In this document: positions 55,580 to 64,000 of the stretch, piece by piece
Position numbering within the stretch: the first letter of the stretch is position 1
Layout of the letters: each line of letters begins with the position of its first letter
NCBI GenBank assembly: GCA_000467715.1
Contig: AJFK01000543.1
Span: forward strand, 1 to 64,000
Source: Hysterium pulicare CBS 123377
Lineage: Eukaryota; Ascomycota; Dothideomycetes; Hysteriales; Hysteriaceae
Direction: 5' to 3'
Length of the DNA stretch: 64,000 nucleotides
Translations under genes and position numbers: made by a program
Notes under the pieces: generated by a model
Told to the model about the DNA's origin: nothing
Databases searched by the model: none
The model's input: only the letters and a program-made list of their open reading frames with translations

Positions 55580-58500
55580 CTAATGCCCGTTAGGCCTTTT
55601 GTCGAAATAGCTATCACCTCCTTCCTGTTTTCCATTCGTCTCCTTCTCGGACGCCCCGTCAAGTGTGGTCTCAAACTCCTCAGGATCCACCGTGTTTGAT
55701 TCGTTGCTCCTGAGTCGTTCAAGTTGGTCGCTGACATAATTCGCAACATGTCGGTCGCCCTCTGCCTTTCTCTTCAATGCGTCTTCATCGAGGTAACCAA
55801 TCGAGTTGGTGCGATCAATCGGCGAAAGCATCTCTTCATCGCCGTTGGTAGAAGCGTCCAAATCGCTGCGCATGCCGATCGATCTTGCAGTAGACGAACG
55901 ACGAAGATGATGGGGCTTCTTCGGCCTTCCTTTGTTGGTGAATATTTCGTCGAAGTAATGTGCCGCTGCCGCGGTTGGAGTTCGAGGTGTTTGTGGAAGT
56001 CGACAAGTCATGCTGGGGAAGATGTTAGCCAGAGACATGAAGGTCACGGAAGTGAGTTCTAACTTACCCAGTATCATGGATCATCTTAGCAATCAAGCCC
56101 GTCCAGCCGCACTGGTGACTTGCCCCTAACCCACGCCCAGTATCTCCGTCGAAGAATTCATGGAACCACATGTAGTCCTTCCAGTTCGGGTCATAGTCGA
56201 GCATCTCATTCCCATTATTGATCGCCCTTCGACCATCGTCACCACGGACGAAAAGATGTTGGAGACGGTGCTGTATTTCCTCCGCAACATGACCCAAATG
56301 CATGTAATCACCTGAACCGGTTGGACATTCGACTTTGAAATTCTCCCCGTAGAACGTGAAAAATCGTTGGAGAGACTCAATGAGAAGGAAGTTCGTAGCA
56401 ATCCAAATTGGACCACGCCAATTGCTGTTCCCACCGAAAAGGCCGCTGTCAGAGTCACCGGGAACGTAGCTTACGGAGAAGCGCTGTCCATTGACATCCA
56501 TGGAGTAGGGATGGTCTTTGTGGTATCGAGAGAGAGAGCGAATACCGTGATCCGCTAGGAATTCGGTCTCGTCCAGCATTCTCGCTAGAATCTTCTTGAG
56601 ACGGTCCTCGTTGACCAAAGATAATAGCAAGCGATTATCCTTGCCGCGCTTTTTCATGGATGCAATATTGCGGTTTGCAGTGTCACTCCGATGATTCACG
56701 AACCAGTCCAACCTTTTCTTGAAGGCTTTAAACCTGTTGATGACCTCGGGCTCCAGAGTCAAAGTTGCGTAGAGAGGAATTAAGCCGACCAGAGATCGAA
56801 CCGGCATTTGGTGACTCCAAGGGCCGCCCCAGGATATCGCATCGTAGTAGAAGCCATCGTCATCATTCCAAAGTGGCTTGGACTCGCTACCCGAACGATA
56901 CTGCATGGCATCGCTAATGAGGATGAAATGCTCGAAAAATTTCGATGCTATGTCCTCGTAGATACGACGGTGTTTGGCAAGTTCCAAGGAGATGTTGAGC
57001 ATGTTGAGGCAGTAATAACCCATCCAACCGGTGCTGTCGGCTTGCTCGAGAACACCACCTGTAGGCAAGGGTTCCGATCGGTTGAAGACGCCGATGTTAT
57101 CCAAGCCCAGAAAGCCGCCTTCGAAAACATTGTTGCCGTCTGTGTCTTTCCGATTGACCCACCAAGTGAAGTTCAGAAGCAACTTTTGAAAGACTCGCTC
57201 AAGGAAGTCCAAATCTTCATGTCCATACATCTTACGCTCAATCTTGAAGACCCGGAACACAGACCAAGCATGAACTGGTGGGTTTACGTCCCCAAAATTC
57301 CACTCGTAGGCCGGGAGTTGCCCATTCGGGTGCATATACCACTCTCGCGTGAAGAGATCTAGTTGCTTTTTGGCGAAGTCGGGGTCAATCATCGCCAGGG
57401 GAATGCAATGGAAGGCACTGTCCCATGCAGCAAAGAATGGGTACTCCCAAGAGTCAGGCATGGACAGGATGTCATCCAGGTACATATGCTTCCACTCTTT
57501 GTTGCGGATGTTCTTCCGACTTGCCGGAGGAGGTGGCATTCCTGGATCTCCATTCGCCCAGTGGTCCCACACAAAGTAGTAGTACTGCTTGCACCAGAGC
57601 ATACCGGAGAAAGCTTGGCGCTGAATGTTGCGAAGATCCTCAGCCATAGGCAATGGATTGATTCGCCAGTAGAACTCGTCTGCTTCAGCACGGCGCTGTT
57701 CCATGATATCGTCAAAAAGCTCTTCATCGACGTATCCCTCATATCGGCGTGACAACCTGAATCGAACAACAGCACACTCTCCTGGAGGAACACCGTCCCC
57801 TTCGTCGAAAGCATACCAAGCGGCGCACTTGGTACCCTGTCCCTTCGGGTTGACCGCGTTCGCTTGCTCATCGACAATGTAACGATGGAACGCATCCTTG
57901 ACATATGGTGTCTTGTTTTGTCCCCCCCAGATATCCTTGTAGTTGGTTTCGTTTTCGGTGAAGAGTAATTTGGGTTGCACGTCCTCCCCGCTCGAACCTA
58001 TGCCAGGAGAAGGGGAAAGTTGGAAATACCGTTCACCCAGCTTGTGATGTTTCGAATGTACCGTAGTTGGGCCGATCTTGTGCAGGGATGGCTTCTTCTT
58101 GATATCCTCGTGGCCCCATGACCACGTGTTCCTGAACCAGACGTGAGGTACAATGTGCAGCGGAGCAGCCTCTGGACCGCGATTGTACGCAGTGACACGG
58201 AACAGAAGTTCCTCGGCATCATCAGCTTCCTTTGCAGTTTCAATGAAGATGTCCCAATATCTGTCGTCATCAAAGACACCGGTATCAATCATGTTGTATT
58301 CGTGCTCGAGCTTGGATCGCTTGGCGTTCTCCTTGACGAGATCTTCGTAAGGGAACTTCCGCTGGGGGTATTTGTAGAGGTATTTCATGTAGGCATGCTA
58401 TAAAATGGTCAGGCTGCGCAAGGTTATATCAAATGGAAGACATACCGAAGGAGTGTTGTCCAAATGAAAGTGGGCTTCTTTGATCGATTCGCCATGGTTT

Positions 58501-59016
58501 CCCTGCGGATTCGATAAACCGAATAATCTCTCTTTCAAGAAGTCACTGCAATCACTTAGCAATTGATTGCGGAGGTTGAGGAAACAACTTACTCTTTCTC
58601 ATTCCAGAATGCAAATGCGATGTTTTGTAGACCGTGGGTGTCTGAAACACCAGCAATACCGTCTTCGCCCCATCGAAATGCTCGCTTTCGAGCCATATCA
58701 TGTGTGAAATCTGATATTGGTCAATGCAGTCCAGTGATAGTGGGCAGACGTACTTACGACTCCATGCGTCTCCGTCATGGCTGAAGAGGTTAGCAAAGCA
58801 GCCAAAGTAGGTAGCATGATACTTACGAGTAATCTTCCCGGACTATGTAATTATTAGCCTGGTCGTGAGATCGAAGGCATTGGAGAGCTTACCAGTTGCC
58901 CACTGCCTCTCGGCGACATAGGGCCCCCATCGTTTCCAGTATTGTTTGCGTGCTCGGTCCTCTCTGAGGCGCTTCTCTTCTTCAGTAAGGTATTCCTGAT
59001 TCTCGATGAGAACCAT
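55580..59016 (-). CDS. GH63-like glucosidase (glycosyl hydrolase family 63 C-terminal type)
   Basis: Seven exons: 58893-59016, 58827-58842 (16 nt), 58758-58780 (23 nt), 58593-58710, 58446-58545, 56068-58397 and 55580-56012, all phases consistent, giving 1047 aa. The spliced N-terminus reads TVREDYSHDGDAW, then [35 protein letters not shown] and [19 protein letters not shown], all familiar from bacterial homologues of this family. The catalytic (alpha/alpha)6 part holds [50 protein letters not shown] and [15 protein letters not shown]63 enzymes hydrolyse alpha-glucosidic bonds; the expected general acid and base lie in the WDSAF and WNFGDVNPP regions. No signal peptide, so it is likely cytosolic. 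It is distinct from ER glucosidase I. The last exon adds a ~140-residue fungal tail without domain. Substrate unknown. Confidence 0.85.
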
Positions 59017-59789
59017 GTTGAGCTTCCAATAGCGTGGTAAGGCTAGTTTCGTGAAAAGGATCGATTGAAGGGAATTATAGGCAAGCAATCAATGGTGATG
59101 AGAAGAAGTACAGGCAAGGTTCAAGCCAAGTGGGTGATCAGGTAGGCGACGTGCAAAATGAATGTCAGCACTAATGGATGATGCGTGATGTGTAGAGGAA
59201 GAGAGAGGGATTGAGTGCGGATGGAGTGAAGGAGTGGAGGATTGATGGGCGGGAGGCGGGGGACGAGGTTTTGTTGACTAGTTAGCAGGGCTGGCGGTCG
59301 CGATGCGATGCAGGAACTGTCGCGATGTCATATGCATGTCAGTCAGAGCTTTCCCTTATCGTCGCCTCAACAGATTGCGAACGGATTGCTTATTGTTGGG
59401 TTGGCAGGCGCAGCCGTTTCACCCATCAACGACACCTGGCAATTCCCTTGTGCTGTGGCAGCGTAGAGGCAATCGTCGTGATTCACGCAGCGCAAGGCCA
59501 GCGGACCTCAGAGATTTATTCCGAGCATGCACAGATGCATCTGCCGGAGCACCGCATTCAGAGGGCATGGGAAACTTCCAAGGCGGTGAGGGCGAGCTAG
59601 GGGGCCGTGCATGCGCTGTCCTGTCATTGGCCCGCAAAAGGCTCAACACCAAGAACCGGCCCAGCCCCCCATGACAAAAGTGTTCCTGAATGTTAACGAT
59701 GCTTGGCGACAACGGCTAGTGCACCTGCAGTGCATCGCGATCCACCATCATCATCATGGACAGACCGAATCGCATTACTAACTAGCACT
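59017..59789. other. intergenic, no gene recognised
   Basis: Promoter of the glucosidase and 3' flank of nfu1; frames at 59303-59712 overlap on both strands and have no features. Confidence 0.6.
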
Positions 59790-60801
59790 CTATCCCTCCA
59801 CTGTGTCAAGACTGCCCTTTCCGACGGTTGAAGGCGCCGCATCTGGTCCTTTCTGCTGCCTTAATTTCTCCTCGAACTTAGCAAATTCCTTCATCGCGAT
59901 TTCTTCCTCCTGGTCCAGAACTTGCTGCACCCCCTGCACTTCCTCAATGTAATGCCTGCGCGTACCATCAGTCTGAGATTCTCTCCAAGTTAAGCGTTTA
60001 TACCTACATCAGCATGCTTTCAATACCATTCTTCAATGTAACCGTACTGGAATCGCACGTTCGACACGCTCCTCGCAGCTTGAGAAGAACTTGCCCCTCA
60101 TGAAACCCCCGGAATTCGATATCTCCACCGTCTTCCTGAATCGCGGGTCGAATACGTGTCTCCAGCAGTTCCTTGATCATGCCGATTACTTCGCTATCGT
60201 TCTCATCATAGGCGAGACTGTCCTGCTCCGTTCCTTCCTGTCCGCTCTCACCTCCTTTGTCTTCTACAGTATTCACAATGGCTTGTCCGGACAGCATGAA
60301 TTCGTTGATGATAGCGAATACCTCTGGTTTGACGTGCGCCCACGGGGTTGCACTGTCTTTTGAAACTGTTATGAAGTCGGTTCCAAATAAGACGGACGTG
60401 ACTCCGTCTACATTCAGAAGCTTCGCCGCGAGGGGGGACGGATGTGGAGGGGCCAGCGTTGAGCGCGGCGAAAGATATTCGAGGAAAGGCGATTTGATGT
60501 TTTCGGGTAGGACTCGACTGTTAGGGTTGAATTTGAGAGCATCGGAATTTGGAGTTTGCTCAGTCTGGATAAACATCGTTCTCTGTCCGATCCGTCCGGA
60601 CACAGAGCCAGGCGCATAAGTTTGCTGCTGACTCCATCTGTGAGATTTCGGTCTATGTTGAAGAGAAGAAGCTGTGATGGGTGAGGTGGTTTGGTGGATG
60701 CATCGAGCTGTGGCAACTTTAGGGCTGCTCCGAGAGCCTACTCTCTGCGCCACTCGAGACAAGCTACGGACTGCGGAACGCGGCAGTGTTGTAGAAGCCA
60801 T
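59790..60801 (-). CDS. nfu1: mitochondrial iron-sulfur scaffold protein Nfu1
   Basis: Two exons, 60008-60801 and 59790-59955 (52-nt intron, phase 2), give 319 aa. The Arg/Ser-rich first ~60 residues are a mitochondrial presequence. The Nfu N-terminal domain runs from TMFIQTEQTPNSDALKFNP through LLNVDGVTSVLFGTDFITVS. The C-terminal NifU-like domain has IQEDGGDIEFRGF and LRGACRTCDSSTVTLKNGIE, with Cys246 and Cys249 the CxxC that holds a 4Fe-4S cluster between two monomers. Nfu1 delivers clusters to lipoyl synthase and respiratory enzymes. A short Glu/Lys/Gln-rich tail follows. Complete and typical in length. Confidence 0.92.
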
Positions 60802-62013
60802 GGAGAATACTGCGGCTCGGACTAATTGAGTATAGGAAGGTAGAGAGAATAGGTAGTGTATGGGACGAGGAAAATGTTTGCTGGAAGTTGCGGAGTCGGG
60901 AAAGCTTCGTCATGACGTTCTCGGATTAATCAGCCTTTGAAGCTTGGCGTTCAGGGTTGCCTCTTTGATAACGCATCACTTTACTCACCCAAATCCGGCT
61001 CTCTGCCTAGGTAGACACACGGCAAACAAATAATCTAGTTATGCTCGAGTAAGTCGTAGTAGAGTAATAGATTTACTCAGGCACACTTTCGGTGCCTCTT
61101 AATAATATTGTTTAACTGAAAACTTTATCTGTCTTCTTCAACGCGATTATTTCTGCAGGACGTATATAGAGATGCATTACCTTCAGGACGTCCGAGGAAA
61201 GTCTGACTTGACGTTGTATCCTCACAGGCAGAAGGAAACATTAACACTCCAGCAATGCTGCACCTGAGATACGAATGACCCATTGCTCCATAAAAAGAAC
61301 CTCTTACAGGCAGCACAACTATCGGAAGCCAACAATGGTGCTGTAACTCTAGTTTCAGAAGATGTAATATTGCGAGATACAATGAGGGTGATATCATCGG
61401 TGACCGATTGGGATATGGGCTGCCGAGTTGAATACTTTTGCGGGTGTGAACGGAGGTCTTTTGGAGTGTGCGCAGAGCCATGAATGTTGCTCGTCAGCTT
61501 AAGCGCTATTCAGTGTTACTGGTTGTCCTGCGCCTCTTTTAAAGTAAGATTCCGTTGATCAATAGGTGAGGATGGAATCGTAAAGTGATGGACTTCGTAA
61601 CCGGACGCTAAAAAGTAAGGCTGGGTCGTCGGCACGTGGCGTAGAGGCTTGATGCGCGATGAGCCGACGGCCAATGAATTCGGCAGGGCCTTGCCAAGGA
61701 CGACTTCTAGAGGTTATATGTCGACATGGCATCACCTTTCCCACCCACCCACTTAACTAAGCCCGTACTCCACTAGCCCGCACATATTTCACTCCGCCGG
61801 CATCGCCCGCACGACTTCGTTGCAACCACGCTCCTTTGACACGTTCAACTCTCCCAGACCAGCAGGCTGGCAGCCCTGGAACCATCCATTACCGGTCCGT
61901 CTTTCGAGCTTCAAGAATTCCCTACACCTCCCACCCAAACTCCAAGCAAGCTTGAAACCAATCGCGAACGGAAAAGGCGTGAGAAGCTTGAGCAGCTTCT
62001 CGCGGCTGAAGAA
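60802..62013. other. divergent promoter region, 1.2 kb
   Basis: Between nfu1 and the phosphate transporter. Holds one CACGTG site (listed separately); open frames around 61125-61481 have no support. Confidence 0.5.
61633..61638. promoter_or_regulatory. CACGTG site upstream of the SPX phosphate transporter
   Basis: CACGTGG lies ~375 bp upstream of the transporter ATG. CACGTG/CACGTK is the site of the phosphate regulator Pho4/NUC-1. A single hexamer is weak evidence. Confidence 0.3.
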
Positions 62014-64000
62014 ATGAAGTTCTCGCACAGCTTACAGTTCAATTCTGTACCAGACTGGAGCAGCCATTACATTGCCTATTCCAATCTCAAGAAATTGTAT
62101 GTCCAATACCCTGGGATTTATTGAGATATAAAATGCTACATGCAGAGTTGTTAACTGAAGAGTCTAGGATCTACACCCTCGAGAAGAGGCTCCACCAGGC
62201 CCACAATGGCCAGCTTGACCCCGAGTCCTCCCCACTCCTAAACGGCTCAGTTGACGAGCCGGACAAAGTCTTTACCAACGCCCTGGATCACGAACTAGAG
62301 AAAATATGCTCCTTCTACCGGCTGAAAGAGTTCGAAATCTATGGCGACGTGGATGGAGTGCTGAAAGATGAGGAAAACTATGAAGAGGGCCAGGAGGTGT
62401 TTGAGACAGAACAGCACGAGGCAGCCCCTGGAAGCCGTAGTGGTAAACGGCTGCGCTCCGCAAGTGTATTCAAGAATATTGGATTTGGCAGACCGAGAAA
62501 GACGAGTACGATGAGTCAGTCGTACGAGGACCCCGGTGAGGATGATAGCGACGAAGACGTGAATGAAACCTCACGACTACAACGAAAGAAGAGTAAGGAT
62601 GGGAAGAGGGGGTGGGACTCGCATACAGAGGATGATCTACGAGCTTCAACAGACTTCGCGTCTTCAAGGCGAAGGACGAGTGTGGCTTTTGATGATTATA
62701 ACGATATGGCATTCTCTGCGTTATACGATGAGGGCGTCTCGCTTAAGAAGAGGACAGTGAGCTTATACGTGCAAATATGCGAGCTACGGTCGTTCATCCA
62801 GTTGAACAAGACTGGATTTACAAAGGTCTTAAAGAAGTACGACAAGATCCTCGACCGGCATCTTAAGAGGCAGTACATCGAGCAGAACGTTGACACCGCA
62901 TACCCTTTCCTGAAGTCCACCATGGATCATCTTTCCGAAAATCTCCTTCGAATTGAGCAGGCATATTCGCGAGTGTGCACAAAAGGAGACCTGCAAGAGG
63001 CAAAACGCGAGTTGAGGTTACATCTTAGGGAACATGTGGTTTGGGAACGTAATACCGTATGGAGAGAGATGATCGGAATTGAGAGGAAATCTCAAGCTGC
63101 GAATATGGGTCTTCGACAGACAATGCTGGGTGGAGAAACAGATCCACGAAAGGCCCGACTGCAAGGCGATGAGGCTAGATCGGACACAAAGGAGGTTGTG
63201 ACTCCAATTGGCAGATACCGCTGTCCGCAATGGCTGTTCAGCTCAACCTTCTACACGCTAGTGGCCATTCTTGCGATTTTCTTCATACTCATGTTCGTTC
63301 CAATTATGAAGAAGCGCGAACAGCAAAATTGTTTGGCTCTTGTTATTTTCGTGAGCTTGCTATGGGCTACTGAGGTATGTGTATCAATCTAATACCTTTT
63401 CATGAATGGCTAATGCTAGATAGGCCATCCCTCTCTTTGTTACCTCGCTCCTCGTCCCCTTCCTAGCAGTTGTTCTCCGCGTCGTACGCTCCGACCAAAA
63501 GCCACATACTCGTTTAGAATCCAAACAGGCTGCGAGCTATGTCTTTTCGGCCATGTGGACACCCGTTATCATGCTTCTTCTGGGTGGTTTCACCATCGCC
63601 GCCGCACTTTCCAAGTACAATATTGCCAAAATGATGGCCACGTTCGTCTTGAGTAAGGCCGGTACGAAGCCAAGGACAGTCCTCCTAACGAGCATGTTTG
63701 TCGCCATGTTTGCCAGCATGTGGATAAGTAATGTCGCAGCTCCCGTACTCTGTTATTCCATCATTCAGGTAAGCTATCCATGCTACAAAACATTATTTGA
63801 GGTTATTCATCATTCGTAATAGCCTATACTCCGTAACCTTCCCTCTGACTCTGATATGACGAAAGCGCTGCTTCTCGGCATAGCATTGTCTTCAAACATA
63901 GGAGGTGCTGCCTCTCCTATCGCCTCTCCTCAGAATCTCATTGCGCTACAAAATATGTCGCCGCAGCCGTCTTGGGGCGTCTGGTTCTTCGTTGCGCTCC
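62014..64000 (+). CDS. SPX-domain low-affinity phosphate transporter (Pho87/Pho90/Pho91 type), 5' part
   Basis: Exons 62014-62096, 62168-63374, 63424-63768 and 63823 onward, all joins in phase; the gene runs off the right edge. The N-terminus MKFSHSLQFNSVPDWSSHYI, AYSNLKKLIYTLEKRLH is an SPX domain, an inositol-pyrophosphate sensor of phosphate status. A 200-residue charged insert with serine clusters lies within SPX, as in fungal members. SPX resumes at FIQLNKTGFTKVLKKYDK. From residue ~370 a divalent-anion:sodium symporter-type membrane domain begins (LFSSTFYTLVAILAIFFILM, WTPVIMLLLGGFTIAAALSK, MFASMWISNVAAPVL, SSNIGGAASPIASPQNLIAL). It imports phosphate at the plasma membrane or exports it from the vacuole (Pho91); these cannot be told apart here. 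About the last 300 residues are outside the window. Confidence 0.9.

Noticed and set aside
56808-57362. 184-codon plus-strand frame
   Set aside because: Antisense to the GH63-like catalytic domain, which is strongly supported.

Overview
The window is nuclear DNA from a filamentous ascomycete (Pezizomycotina). The evidence is many short spliceosomal introns (mostly 45-110 nt, GT-AG), a HET-domain protein, a PTH11-like rhodopsin-fold membrane protein, three P450-related loci, and fungal forms of Get2, Mob1, Mrp49 and an SPX phosphate transporter. Leotiomycetes is my best guess at class, from general resemblance only. I found no virus-like element, rRNA, convincing tRNA, CRISPR array or intact transposon.

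Layout. 1-2.7 kb: 5' part of an acetoacetyl-CoA synthetase-like gene (-), divergent from a decayed P450 (+). 3.4-12.97 kb: housekeeping block with a RING protein, an F-box protein, two secretory-pathway membrane proteins, mitoribosomal Mrp49 and the tail-anchor receptor subunit Get2. 14.6-17.2 kb: a six-exon lysine 2,3-aminomutase homologue, then a possible 68-aa spliced gene. 19.4-25.4 kb: a methyltransferase and an Ayr1-like SDR sharing one promoter, a Cys-rich single-pass surface protein, and a carbonyl-reductase-like SDR. 25.4-30.6 kb: an arylsulfatase flanked by two 5'-truncated genes, the reductase end of a CYP505-type P450 and the end of an MFS drug transporter. 31.2-39.5 kb: accessory region with a rhodopsin-fold membrane protein, an intact P450 with a multi-TM N-terminus, and a tandem pair of small secreted Cys-rich proteins. 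40.4-48.8 kb: a GT2 family glycosyltransferase, an RBR ubiquitin ligase with a long acidic tail, and a 1109-aa HET protein. 49.6-62 kb: a sugar-porter MFS transporter, Mob1, a GH63-like glucosidase with micro-exons, and Nfu1. 62 kb to the end: 5' part of a Pho87/Pho91-type SPX phosphate transporter.

Most genes look independent. Plausible functional links are the divergent methyltransferase/SDR pair, the secreted paralogue pair, and nutrient regulation (E-boxes upstream of the sulfatase and the phosphate transporter). The items most worth a second look are the undescribed secreted paralogue pair, the fungal lysine aminomutase, the micro-exons of the GH63-like gene, the frame-preserving introns of mob1, and the truncated-gene cluster around the arylsulfatase.

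All exon coordinates were worked out by hand from splice motifs, codon phase and remembered family conservation. No search was run.
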